In this document: positions 1-9,634 of the stretch, piece by piece
Numbering within the stretch: position 1 is the first letter of the stretch
Layout of the letters: the number at the start of each line of letters is the position of its first letter
Assembly (NCBI GenBank): GCA_036396795.1
Contig: DASWKF010000017.1
Span: 62,001 to 126,000 of the forward strand
Direction: 5' to 3'
DNA length: 64,000 nucleotides
DNA from: JAHEEM01 sp036396795
Lineage (GTDB): Bacteria > Pseudomonadota > Gammaproteobacteria > Steroidobacterales > Rariloculaceae
Position numbers and translations under genes: made by a program
The notes under the pieces: generated by a model
Seen by the model: the letters and a program-made list of their open reading frames with translations, nothing else
Databases searched by the model: none
What the model was told of the DNA's origin: nothing

Positions 1-241
1 CGACGATCACGGCCTTACCCACGCTCGTGTCGACTATGCTCTCTTGAGCATTGAGCTTGAGCTCGTCGAAGCGGCTGAGCCGCACATTGGAGGCAAGCAG
101 CCAGCCGCCGTCCACGATGAGATCGACTTGCTTGGGCACGGCTTCCGCGACGACTTGAGCGCCGCCCCAGCCTGGGGTAAGACTGACTGTCCAGACGGAT
201 GCCATGACGATCGACGCATTCCTTCGGAGTAACCGGAACAT
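1..241 (-). CDS. Hypothetical exported protein, N-terminal part only (runs off the window)
   Basis: An open minus-strand frame runs from ATG at 241 to the window edge without a stop, giving about 80 residues. A second ATG at 205 is also possible. The N-terminus has Arg residues followed by a hydrophobic stretch (IVMASVWTVSL) and a small-residue region, which looks like a signal peptide; the rest (VDLIVDGGWLLAS...) matches no family I recognise. It starts 8 bp after the stop of the upstream beta-barrel gene on the same strand, so the two are probably co-transcribed. Function unknown. Confidence 0.55.
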   Translation of the reverse strand, partial: MFRLLRRNASIVMASVWTVSLTPGWGGAQVVAEAVPKQVDLIVDGGWLLASNVRLSRFDELKLNAQESIVDTSVGKAVIV

Positions 242-249
242 TGCAGCGT

Positions 250-906
250 TCAGAAACGAAAGACCAGGCCCGCTCGGGCCTCCAATTGGGTCAGTGTCGT
301 GCCGTCCACGCGTATGGCGCACAGATTGATCTGCCCCGTGCTTGCGCACAGAACGTCGCTGTCGCTTTCCACGAAGGTGGTAAAGGCGCGTGCTTCGACA
401 CGAACACCGAGTCGCCGAGTGGCCATGAATTGCAGCCCTCCGCCGATCGAAGCGGACAAGTAGCTCTCCACGCCGAACTCCTGCGGTTGGGGGTCGAAGC
501 GAGACAGACCGACGGTCAATGCCAAGAATGGGCGGATGTCGTCGCCGTCGAAGAGATAAGTGCCGCCGAAGTGAAAGTACTCGACATCCAGATCCAGCGA
601 GGGGCCATTGCCGAAGAGAGACTGCGTATCGATCTGCGTGTTCTGGCGTGAATAGAGCAGCTCCCACTGCGTATTGGAGCGCGCCCTGATGTTCAGAATG
701 ATGCCTTGGGCATTTGATTCTTCGAGTTCGAACTCGGCGCCGCCATCTTCTTCCTCGAACTGTCCGCCGACACGATAGGCGGCGTAAGGCGCGAGCTCGA
801 ACCGGAACGAATTTTCCTGCGCAACAGCCAAACCGGCGGGGCCGGCGCATGCGAGAGCGGCAGTCGCACAAGAGGTGCTCAGGGCGTGACGGAAGGCCAT
901 TGGCAT
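250..906 (-). CDS. Outer-membrane beta-barrel protein (OmpA-like/porin-type barrel)
   Basis: 218 residues from ATG 906 (ATG 900 is an alternative); the open frame extends further upstream but that part lacks protein character. A signal peptide is followed by a mature start near AQENSFRF. Alternating hydrophobic strands such as WELLYSRQNTQ, VEYFHFGGTYLF and RPFLALTVGLSR, and the C-terminal LEARAGLVFRF ending in Phe, are typical of proteins assembled by the Bam machinery. No catalytic motif is visible. It is divergent from the SLC13 permease and lies 8 bp upstream of the partial exported protein. Role in the outer membrane unknown. Confidence 0.7.
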   Translation of the reverse strand: MPMAFRHALSTSCATAALACAGPAGLAVAQENSFRFELAPYAAYRVGGQFEEEDGGAEFELEESNAQGIILNIRARSNTQWELLYSRQNTQIDTQSLFGNGPSLDLDVEYFHFGGTYLFDGDDIRPFLALTVGLSRFDPQPQEFGVESYLSASIGGGLQFMATRRLGVRVEARAFTTFVESDSDVLCASTGQINLCAIRVDGTTLTQLEARAGLVFRF

Positions 907-1021
907 CCAGCTTATCCGATTTTCCCGACTTGTGAAGCCGGCTCTAGTCATTGGCATTGCAGAGGATGATACGCTACCGCCCTCGACGCGAATCGCCAAG
1001 GGGAGCGGGGAGCGCGCCTGC

Positions 1022-2790
<1,769 letters not shown>

Positions 2791-2791
<1 letters not shown>

Positions 2792-2816
2792 AGGGCGCGG
2801 AGTCAAGCTCGCCCTC
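2791..2816. terminator. Possible hairpin between convergent genes
   Basis: A 7-bp inverted repeat (GAGGGCG ... CGCCCTC, 12-nt loop) begins on the last base of the SLC13 stop codon and lies between convergent genes. There is no T-run on either side, so intrinsic termination is weakly supported. Confidence 0.3.
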
Positions 2817-2858
2817 AAAGAAGGCCGTCCGCTTTCGGACCGGAGCTTATTCTGTTGC

Positions 2859-5071
2859 CTACTCGGTCCGCAGGACTCTTGCGGGTTGCACGCGTCCCGC
2901 GCGATAGGCTTGGCCGGCGACTGCGAGCCAGGCGACGGCGGCCGTCAATACCATGCTCAGCAGAAACGGCCAGATCGTCAGAGAAATGCGGTGCATGAAT
3001 ACGTTCAGGTAAAACCTCGCTGCAAAGTAGGCGAGGGGCCAGGCAATGATATTGGCGATGATTACCGGTTTGGTGAAGTCTCTGAGCAGCATCCAGATAA
3101 CCTGGCGCGTCGTCGCTCCCAGAGTCTTGCGCACGCCGATTTCGTGGAGACGCCGATTGGCAAGCTGCATGGCTATCGCGAAGAGCCCCACCAGCGAGAT
3201 GAGGAACGCCGTGGTCGCGAGCACCACGAAAATCTGATTGACGCGGCCAAAGGTCTCGTAGTTCTCATTGAAAATATCGTCGAGGAACCGACGGCTGCGC
3301 GGCATGAGCGGCGAGAGGCGCTGCCACATCTCATCGATGGCATTTAGCGCGCTCGGCACGTCATCTCTGGCGATCTGGGCGACTTGAAACTCGAACACGT
3401 CGCCGAAAACGAAGAAATTGCCGTTAGCGCCGGCCCCTTGAAAGTGAAGCGGTCTATCCTCCACGACTCCGATGAGCCGTACAGGTTGCGGCGGTTTGCC
3501 CGTCTCCTCCGGCATCGGGAAATAGACCAGTTGATCCACTGCCGCTTCAGGCGACTCGAAGCCCAGTTCCTCGACGAACGTGCGGTCCAGCATCGCGTGC
3601 AGCGGGTGGTCCGCGCTCCACTCTTGGAACTCCGGCATGACGTCCTCACCGCGCTCGCGGTCGAAGACACGGCCGGCGAGCACGGACAGGCCGAAAACCG
3701 AGAAGAAATCGGCCCCGACGTGGTTGAAGAATACCGCTCGGGCATTCTCGATCCCCGCGGCCTCCGCGGACCGACTCACGGCGCCGACATTGACGGAGCC
3801 GCTCCAGGGTATCGAAGAAGTGGCCGTGACGGCGCGAATCTGCGGCAGGCGGCGCAATTCATCGAGCAAGGTCTCTGTAGAGACGCCCGTCAACGGGCTC
3901 GCGTTGTCGATCACGAGCAGCGGATCGACGTTCATCCCGAACGCCGCGCGACGCAGCTCGCCGTTTTGAGCCGATACGACGATCACCATGATCAGCAGGA
4001 AGCTCGCAGCGACGAATTGCGTGCCGACCAGCAGCGCCGCAACGAAAGGCGGCGCGGCTCGTCGCCTCCCCAGTCGCAGCGTTTCGATCGGCCTCGACCC
4101 GGAGAGCACGAGCGCCGGGTAGGCGCCGGCCGCCAAAGTGACCGCGACGAGCGTAAACAGAACGAAAAGCCAGAACCGGCCCAAAGGCAGGACGACGGGA
4201 ATCACGTTCATGTCGACAGTCGCATCGAGCACCGGGGCGATCGCAGCCAGACAGAGGATCGCCAGCACGGCGCCGCTGAAAACGAGCAGCCCCGCTTCGA
4301 AAGAATACTGCAACATGATCTGGTGGCGTTTCGCCCCGACGACCTTCCGCAGGCCGACGTCACGACCGCGCCCCGCGGCTCGGGCGGTGGCAAGGTTGGC
4401 GTAGTTGATACAGGCCACGGCCAGGATAAGCCCGCCGAGAAGCATCAAGATTGTAGCAACCGAAACGTACTCGCTCGCGCCGCCGAAAAGCTCGCTGTTC
4501 AAGTCGGTTACAGCCAAGCCGCTGAGCGGGATAGCGCCGACCTCGAAGCGCACGTTCTCCAGTTGCTCTTGCCCATCGGGTCCTCGTCGCCGAACAGACG
4601 GGCGGCGGCATCCTCGGTGAGCACGACGCTGAACGGCTGTCGCAGGGCATTGTCGGGATCGCCCGCGATGAACGGCAGATCGAACGCATCGAGGAACTCC
4701 TGATCCGCCACGGCGCGATACCCGCGGAAGCCTCGCTCGGCCGTGCCGATCGAGACGTCGTCGAACCCGTAGACGCGCGCGACGGTCTCGAGCTCCGGAA
4801 ACTCGGTTCGCAGGTATTTGGCGTAATGCTCGTTGGTATTGGCGAACGTACCGGTCCGAATACCGGCTTCCTGATAGTCGAAATTCGCGGTGATCACGTA
4901 CGTCCGTTCGGCGTTCGCGAAATGCGAGTCGCCTCGCTGCCAGTATGCGATCACGGCGTAGGCGGTGATGAAGCACACGAGGCCGAGCGCGAGCGTTAGG
5001 ACGCTGATCAGCGTGGAGGTCGGCTCGCGCCGGAGGTTGCGCAGGGCCGTCGTCAGGTAGTGAGCAAGCAT
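2859..5071 (-). pseudogene. FtsX/MacB-type ABC transporter permease, internally deleted and frameshifted
   Basis: Start ATG 5071: the N-terminus (NLRREPTSTLISVLTLALGL) is the usual first helix of MacB-like permeases, followed by the first part of the periplasmic MacB_PCD domain to ...FGDEDPMGKS. At about 4562-4568 the coding frame shifts: the next sensible sequence, LENVRFEVGAIPLSGLAVTD, lies in another frame. Intact relatives have roughly 100 more periplasmic residues at this point, so a deletion plus frameshift is likely. After it come FtsX domain 1 (ILAVACINYANLATARA), a second periplasmic domain and FtsX domain 2 (FAIAMQLANRRLHEIGVRKT), ending RVLRTE. No ATPase or membrane-fusion gene lies nearby. 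Assembly error is the alternative. Confidence 0.75.
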
Positions 5072-5307
5072 CGCCGTCTGCTTGGAATCAGGAGTTGCTC
5101 GGTTCCCCAAGGTTCTTTGAACCTGATTGTACCGATCTTGGGATCGTTGACATACCCTATGCATGTTTAGATCTCGTCCAGATGACGGTTTTGTGACGTC
5201 GGCTCTCGGCGTTACGGACGGTTAACTTCGGTCCGTCTACGCAAACTGATCTCCTTCCCCCGGTGGAAGGCTGCCCGAGAGTCGGGGACTCCTGCTAGGA
5301 TTGGATC

Positions 5308-5946
5308 GTGGGAACCACTCTCCGAGAGGGACGGCGCCAGCGTCGGAGATCGGCGACGCGGCTGGGTGTCGCCGCCGGGCTGCTCGCCGTAGGCTGTGCC
5401 ACGACGCCGCCGGCCAACGTCGAGAACATCTGCGCGATCTTCGACGAGAAGAGTCGCTGGTACCGGGCCGCAAGGGAGTCCGAGGAGCGCTGGGGCACGC
5501 CCATTCACGTGCAAATGGCGATCATCCGCCAGGAATCGACCTTCGAGTTCGACGCCAGGCCGCCGCGCCGCAGGCTGCTGGGCTTCATCCCCTGGACACG
5601 GCCGTCGGACGCCTACGGCTACGCGCAAGCGCTCGACAGCACCTGGAATTGGTACAGGGACGACACGGGTCGACGCTTCGCCGAGCGGGATAGGTTCGCC
5701 GACGCCATCGACTTCGTCGGCTGGTATACGCATGTTTCGCAGCAGTCGGTCGGCATCTCCAAGTGGGACCCTTACAACCAGTACCTTGCTTACCACGAGG
5801 GCCAGACTGGCTGGCGCCACAATAGCTACAGGGGCAAGCGCTGGCTCACGGACACCGCACGCCAGGTCGACTATCGCGCGCGTGAGTGGGGCGCGCAGCT
5901 GAGGCGTTGCGAGGCCGATCTCGACGACGGCTGGTGGATATTCTGA
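5308..5946 (+). CDS. Transglycosylase SLT-domain lipoprotein
   Basis: 212 residues from GTG 5308. An Arg-rich n-region and hydrophobic segment end in a lipobox (LLAVGC, Cys near residue 30), so it is probably a lipoprotein. The body has the lytic-transglycosylase pattern: an ESTFEFDA segment holding the likely catalytic Glu (in QMAIIRQESTF), then YGYAQALDSTW and a late YLAYHEGQTGW. This matches the small SLT_4-type family that cleaves peptidoglycan. It overlaps the downstream HIT gene by about 13 bp, suggesting translational coupling. It is divergent from the damaged ABC permease across a 236-bp region. Confidence 0.75.
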   Translation: MGTTLREGRRQRRRSATRLGVAAGLLAVGCATTPPANVENICAIFDEKSRWYRAARESEERWGTPIHVQMAIIRQESTFEFDARPPRRRLLGFIPWTRPSDAYGYAQALDSTWNWYRDDTGRRFAERDRFADAIDFVGWYTHVSQQSVGISKWDPYNQYLAYHEGQTGWRHNSYRGKRWLTDTARQVDYRAREWGAQLRRCEADLDDGWWIF

Positions 5947-6410
5947 GCGCTGTACCGGATTGGGACGAGCTGGCTTCAGGAAGCCGATGTCCGTTCGACA
6001 TCCCGAGGGTGGAACCGAATGCCTATTGGGATTCAGTCGTTCAGTTGAAAGTATCCACGCTTTGCTTGCTCACGAATCAGACCTACAGAGGCCACTGCAT
6101 CCTCATATACGATCCAAAGCACGTCGTTCGTCCCGACGAATTGACCGCGGAGGAATGGGCGGCTTTCGCGAGGGACTTGCACGAGGCTGCGAGGTCGCTC
6201 GTAAAGGTTTGTCGTCCGGATCACCTGAACGTCGAATGCTTGGGCAACGTCATGCCGCACCTGCATTGGCAGGTGATTCCAAGATATAGAGATGACCCAA
6301 GGTGGGGTGCGCCGATATACACTACGACACTCGAGGAGTTCCACCAGAAGCGCCTGCCCGACGACGAACGGCAGCGGCTGATTCTGGAAATCCGCGATGC
6401 TTTCACGTAG
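5934..6410 (+). CDS. HIT family (histidine triad) nucleotide hydrolase/transferase
   Basis: 158 residues from GTG 5934, overlapping the end of the transglycosylase gene; GTG 5886 is an alternative giving 16 more residues. The histidine-triad motif is seen as PHLHWQVIPRY around residues 115-125, with the upstream strand HLNVECLGN typical of HIT proteins. HIT enzymes cleave phosphoanhydride or phosphoramidate bonds in nucleotides in the cytoplasm. The triad reads His-Leu-His-Trp-Gln, where a third His would normally follow, placing it closer to the Fhit/GalT-like HIT branch than to Hint. Substrate unknown. Confidence 0.75.
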   Translation: MDILSAVPDWDELASGSRCPFDIPRVEPNAYWDSVVQLKVSTLCLLTNQTYRGHCILIYDPKHVVRPDELTAEEWAAFARDLHEAARSLVKVCRPDHLNVECLGNVMPHLHWQVIPRYRDDPRWGAPIYTTTLEEFHQKRLPDDERQRLILEIRDAFT

Positions 6411-6687
6411 CGCGACGATCTCATCGTCAATGTTCCTCGCAAACGGGAGGCCCAATGAGAAGAACAATTGGTTGTGTGGCAGCCTTGAGCATCGGGTTCG
6501 GGTCGCTGCGGTCGCGTATGCGTACGGATTTCCGGGCGTGTTGTTCGCCACGATAGTGGCTGCGGGGGTTACGTTGCAGTTTTGGTTCTCCGAGGGCGAT
6601 CTGATGCCCGCGATAGCGCTCGTAGGGTTCATCGTTGGCTTATTCATCGTGTCTGGCGCGCTCACCACGTTGGCGTCCGCACTGTGA
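6397..6687 (+). CDS. Small hypothetical membrane protein, possible frameshift near the N-terminus
   Basis: 96 residues as an open frame from ATG 6397, but only the part from about 6515 looks like protein: two hydrophobic helices (VLFATIVAAGVTLQFWF and AIALVGFIVGLFIVSGAL). A much better start lies in another frame: GGGAGG at 6445-6450 and ATG 6455, reading MRRTIGCVAALSIGFG, which resembles a signal or first helix. A single-base frameshift near 6500-6515 would join the two. The stop overlaps the next gene's GTG at 6684. No family recognised; start uncertain. Confidence 0.4.
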   Translation: MLSRSATISSSMFLANGRPNEKNNWLCGSLEHRVRVAAVAYAYGFPGVLFATIVAAGVTLQFWFSEGDLMPAIALVGFIVGLFIVSGALTTLASAL

Positions 6688-7034
6688 AGCGCAATCTCGC
6701 CGCATTTCTCGAGAACATCGCCGAGTCGGCCAGTGCCTGCCTCGTGACAATGGTCCAGGGGAATCTCATGGCCGTCACGCTGACGCATTGGCTGATCGCG
6801 TCCGAGACCGGCATCGCAGCAGGCGCCCTTGCCTCGGTCGCGATGCTGATCTTCAGGACCGCCAAGCGATGGATGGTCGCCGTGTTGCTTGGCGTGACGA
6901 CCGCCGTCGTCGATTTCTTCGTGCACCGCGGAGAGCTCGGCCCGGTCGCCTTCGAAGCGGTGATCACGGGACTATTTGCGGGCGTGCTGTCGTACCTGGT
7001 CGGCGTCGCGCTGCGATACCGTCGCGCCAAATGA
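6684..7034 (+). CDS. Hypothetical inner-membrane protein, about three helices
   Basis: 116 residues from GTG 6684, which overlaps the stop of the preceding frame by 4 bp (GTGA arrangement). Hydrophobic segments are ALASVAMLIF, MVAVLLGVTTAVVDFF and ITGLFAGVLSYLVGVAL, followed by a basic tail (RYRRAK). Its TGA overlaps the ATG of the downstream methyltransferase (ATGA), so the two are probably translationally coupled. It resembles no family I can name with confidence; a holin-like or small regulator role is possible but unsupported. Confidence 0.55.
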   Translation: MKRNLAAFLENIAESASACLVTMVQGNLMAVTLTHWLIASETGIAAGALASVAMLIFRTAKRWMVAVLLGVTTAVVDFFVHRGELGPVAFEAVITGLFAGVLSYLVGVALRYRRAK

Positions 7035-7693
7035 GCCGTCACGGGGTAAAGCAAGTGCAAGAATCGATACCGCAAGACGTCCCTAGTCGAATCGATTTGC
7101 GTGAGATGTCCGATGCCCTCGAGTGGGAGCGCAGGTCGAACGAAGTGCGGCCGTTCCGCTACGAGGTTTTCGACTTCTTTGCCGCCGAGATCGCGAGCCA
7201 TCCGGCACCCGTCGCGACCATCCTCGAGCTGGGGTCGGGCCCGGGATTCCTTGCTCAGCGCCTAATGAGCGAGCTCAGCGACGTTTCCTACGTAGCTCTG
7301 GATTTCTCAAAAGCAATGCACGAGCTGGCGAGAGCTCGTTTGGGCGCCCTGGCAGACCGTGTCGAGTTCGTCGTGGTCGATTTCCGAGACCCGAAATGGA
7401 GCGCCGAGCTCTCTTCGTTCGATTGCATCGTTACGCTTCAGGCGGTGCATGAGCTGCGACACAAACGCCACGCAACCGCGCTGCATAGGCAGGCCAAAGC
7501 GCTGCTATCGGACGGCGGTCTCTACCTCGTTTGCGATCATTTCGTCGGAGACGGCGGCATGCAGAATGGCGAGCTGTTCATGACGGTGAATGAGCAGCGC
7601 TCGGCGCTCGTCGAAGCCGGTTTCTCGCGCGTCGACCGAAGGCTGGTGGTTGGTAGCGTGGCGCTGCACCGCGCAACGACAGTAATTGCCTAG
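7031..7693 (+). CDS. Class I SAM-dependent methyltransferase
   Basis: 220 residues from ATG 7031. The SAM-binding motif I reads ILELGSGPGF (about residue 65), followed by an acidic post-I strand (YVALDFSKAM), a motif near VEFVVVDFRD, and motif IV-like FDCIVTLQAVHEL. The C-terminal part (LSDGGLYLVCDHF) matches the post-motif III strand. Cytoplasmic; substrate cannot be told. It is coupled by a 4-bp overlap to the membrane protein upstream. It is followed 48 bp later by an SDR gene on the same strand. Confidence 0.8.
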   Translation: MSRHGVKQVQESIPQDVPSRIDLREMSDALEWERRSNEVRPFRYEVFDFFAAEIASHPAPVATILELGSGPGFLAQRLMSELSDVSYVALDFSKAMHELARARLGALADRVEFVVVDFRDPKWSAELSSFDCIVTLQAVHELRHKRHATALHRQAKALLSDGGLYLVCDHFVGDGGMQNGELFMTVNEQRSALVEAGFSRVDRRLVVGSVALHRATTVIA

Positions 7694-7740
7694 CGTTCGC
7701 CGTGGCGGGTAGCGCGATTTCCTCGTTGTAGATACCTGGA

Positions 7741-8493
7741 ATGGAAACCGATCCTGTCGTCGTCGTGACCGGCAGCAGCCGCGGCATCGGCGCGGCGACG
7801 GCGAAGCTGCTCGGAGAAAGTGGCTATGCGGTCTGCGTGACTTACCGATCCAACGAGGCGGCGGCGCAGGATGTCTTGGCCGGACTCGAGAAGCGCCGTG
7901 TCCGCGCGATCGCCGTGCAAGCGGACGTCTCCGAAGAGGCCGACGTGATTCGCCTGTTCGAGCGCATCGATCGGGAGCTCGGGAGGGTCACCGCGCTGGT
8001 GAACAATGCCGCGATCGTCTTGCCCAAGGCCCGGCTCGAGGACATGGACGCGGCGCGCATCAACCGGATGCTCGCGACCAACGTTACGGGTTGTTTCCTG
8101 TGCTGCCGCGAGGCCGTGCGGCGCATGTCCACCAAGCACGGCGGCAAGGGCGGCACGATCGTCAACGTTTCCTCCGCCGCGGCGCGCATCGGCTCGCCTG
8201 GCGAATATATCGATTACGCCGCCTCCAAAGGCGCCGTCGACACGCTCACGCGCGGGTTGGCATTGGAAGTCGCCGGCGAAGGTATCCGAGTCAACTGCGT
8301 GCGACCTGGTTTCATCTACACCGACATGCACGCCGACGGTGGCGAGCCGGGTAGGGTCGACCGCCTCGCGAGCACCGTCCCGCTCGGCCGTGGTGGAACG
8401 CCGGCGGAGATCGCGCATGCGATTCGCTGGTTGCTTTCGGATGAAGCGTCGTATGCGACCGGGACCTTCATCGATCTCGCGGGAGGCCGCTGA
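7741..8493 (+). CDS. SDR family NAD(P)-dependent oxidoreductase (FabG-like)
   Basis: 250 residues, the classical SDR length. The cofactor motif is TGSSRGIG at residue 11, NNAA near residue 90, the catalytic Ser in NVSSAAA, and the YxxxK pair in YAASKGA. The C-terminal segment (SYATGTFIDLAGGR) is the usual SDR end. An Arg after the second strand (TYRSNEAAA) suggests NADPH preference. The closest annotated types are glucose-dehydrogenase- or 3-oxoacyl-ACP-reductase-like SDRs; substrate unknown. Confidence 0.88.
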   Translation: METDPVVVVTGSSRGIGAATAKLLGESGYAVCVTYRSNEAAAQDVLAGLEKRRVRAIAVQADVSEEADVIRLFERIDRELGRVTALVNNAAIVLPKARLEDMDAARINRMLATNVTGCFLCCREAVRRMSTKHGGKGGTIVNVSSAAARIGSPGEYIDYAASKGAVDTLTRGLALEVAGEGIRVNCVRPGFIYTDMHADGGEPGRVDRLASTVPLGRGGTPAEIAHAIRWLLSDEASYATGTFIDLAGGR

Positions 8494-8624
8494 GCCGGCG
8501 GTGTCGCTATTCGGCAACGCCTATTGAGCGCGTCGACGCTTGCGCCGGCAGGGTCGCCGCTGTCTCGGCCCTGGTACGGGAATTGCAGGGACAAAATAGG
8601 AACGACGAGAACAGGAGGTGTACT

Positions 8625-9272
8625 GTGAAAGTCAGCATGATAGCGACATCTGCCGCGTTGATCCTGAGCTCTGCTTCCGCGTATCCGCAGGATCCGCACA
8701 ACGACGTGTTGCGCGAGCCGTATGAGCCGCCGGGCGAATATCAAACGTCAGGGAGCGACTATGACGACGCGAGCCAGGCAGTCGACGAGTTGCAGAAGGC
8801 CGCCGCTAGACGCGATGAACTTCAATCCATGGCCGAGGAGGCTCTGACACAGCTGTCAGGCGAGGCCGGTGTCGACGTCGAGAGCGCCGCAGGCTACGCC
8901 GTGTTCGATACGACCAAGGCGGGATTGATCGCGACCGGCGCGGGTGGATCAGGCGTTGCCGTGGACAATGAGACCGGCGAGAAGACCTACATGCACGTCG
9001 GTGCAGCCGGCATCGGTCTCGGCGCGGGCATCGAGAGCTATAAGCTGATCCTGGTGTTCGACACGGATGAGGCGCTCGCTGAGTTCGTGGACGGCCATTG
9101 GAGCAGCGGGGCTTCGGCGCAGGCTGCTGCGGGCGACGATGGCGCCTCGCAGGAAACCCACAGTCAGGACGACATTTCAATCTACCGGATTGACGATACG
9201 GGTCTCATCGCACAAGCGGATGTGACCGGAATGAAGTTCTGGGCGAGCGAGAAGCTCAATCTGGACTCCTAG
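8625..9272 (+). CDS. Exported YSC84/SYLF lipid-binding domain protein
   Basis: 215 residues. Start is GTG 8625, fixed by an AGGAGG ribosome site at 8613-8618; the next ATG is five codons in. A signal peptide ends near ASAYPQ. After a coiled stretch rich in Asp/Glu/Gln (DELQKAAARRDELQ) comes the SYLF domain: GYAVFDTTKAGLI, a GxGGSGVAV glycine-rich turn, GAAGIGLGAG and KLILVFDTDEALAEF, ending MKFWASEKLNLDS. In eukaryotes the domain binds phosphoinositides; bacterial members are periplasmic and uncharacterised. A low-complexity Ala/Gly/Gln insertion lies before the last strands. Confidence 0.8.
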   Translation: MKVSMIATSAALILSSASAYPQDPHNDVLREPYEPPGEYQTSGSDYDDASQAVDELQKAAARRDELQSMAEEALTQLSGEAGVDVESAAGYAVFDTTKAGLIATGAGGSGVAVDNETGEKTYMHVGAAGIGLGAGIESYKLILVFDTDEALAEFVDGHWSSGASAQAAAGDDGASQETHSQDDISIYRIDDTGLIAQADVTGMKFWASEKLNLDS

Positions 9273-9483
9273 CAGCCTGCCGCGGAAAACGCCGCAGCGG
9301 GAGCCAGCGCGGACGCGTGCTTTCGCTGCGTTTCCGCTAGAGAACTGATGAGCCGGCACGAAGCAATCGTAGAACTCGCAAGCGAAAGATCCTGACGAAC
9401 GCGCGCACTGCCATCACTGGTGTCTTACACAGCCTCAAAGCGTCTTGAAACCCAGGCACGCGGAACTAACTCATTGGTTTTAT

Positions 9484-9559
9484 TGGCGCTCCCTACGAGA
9501 ATCGAACTCGTGTTTTCGCCTTGAGAGGGCGACGTCCTGGACCGCTAGACGAAGGGAGC
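9484..9559 (-). tRNA. tRNA-Glu (anticodon CUC)
   Basis: Read on the minus strand, a 7-bp acceptor stem (GCTCCCT/AGGGAGC), a D-arm starting TCGTCTAGCGG, an anticodon stem TCGCC/GGCGA around loop CTCTCAA, and a T-arm with GTTCGATTC give a complete cloverleaf. The anticodon is CUC, reading GAG. The CCA end is encoded. The gene lies head-to-head with pcnB, so its promoter must be in the pcnB leader. Confidence 0.93.
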
Positions 9560-9587
9560 GCGAGTGCCTCGGTGCGGCGGGGCTGCT

Positions 9588-9616
9588 ATGATACCGGCCT
9601 TTACGGCACGGTTAAA
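9588..9616 (-). promoter_or_regulatory. Candidate promoter for tRNA-Glu
   Basis: On the minus strand TTTAAC and TATCAT are separated by 17 bp and followed by a GC-rich discriminator (GCAGCCCCGCC), a pattern expected of stringently controlled stable-RNA promoters. The -35 match is weak. It lies inside the short leader of pcnB on the other strand. Confidence 0.4.
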
Positions 9617-9634
9617 CGTGTCAATGGAAGCTTC

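Noticed and set aside
3384..4703. 439-residue plus-strand frame opposite the ABC permease
   Set aside because: Composition is Arg/Glu/His-rich and it mirrors real FtsX domains on the other strand.
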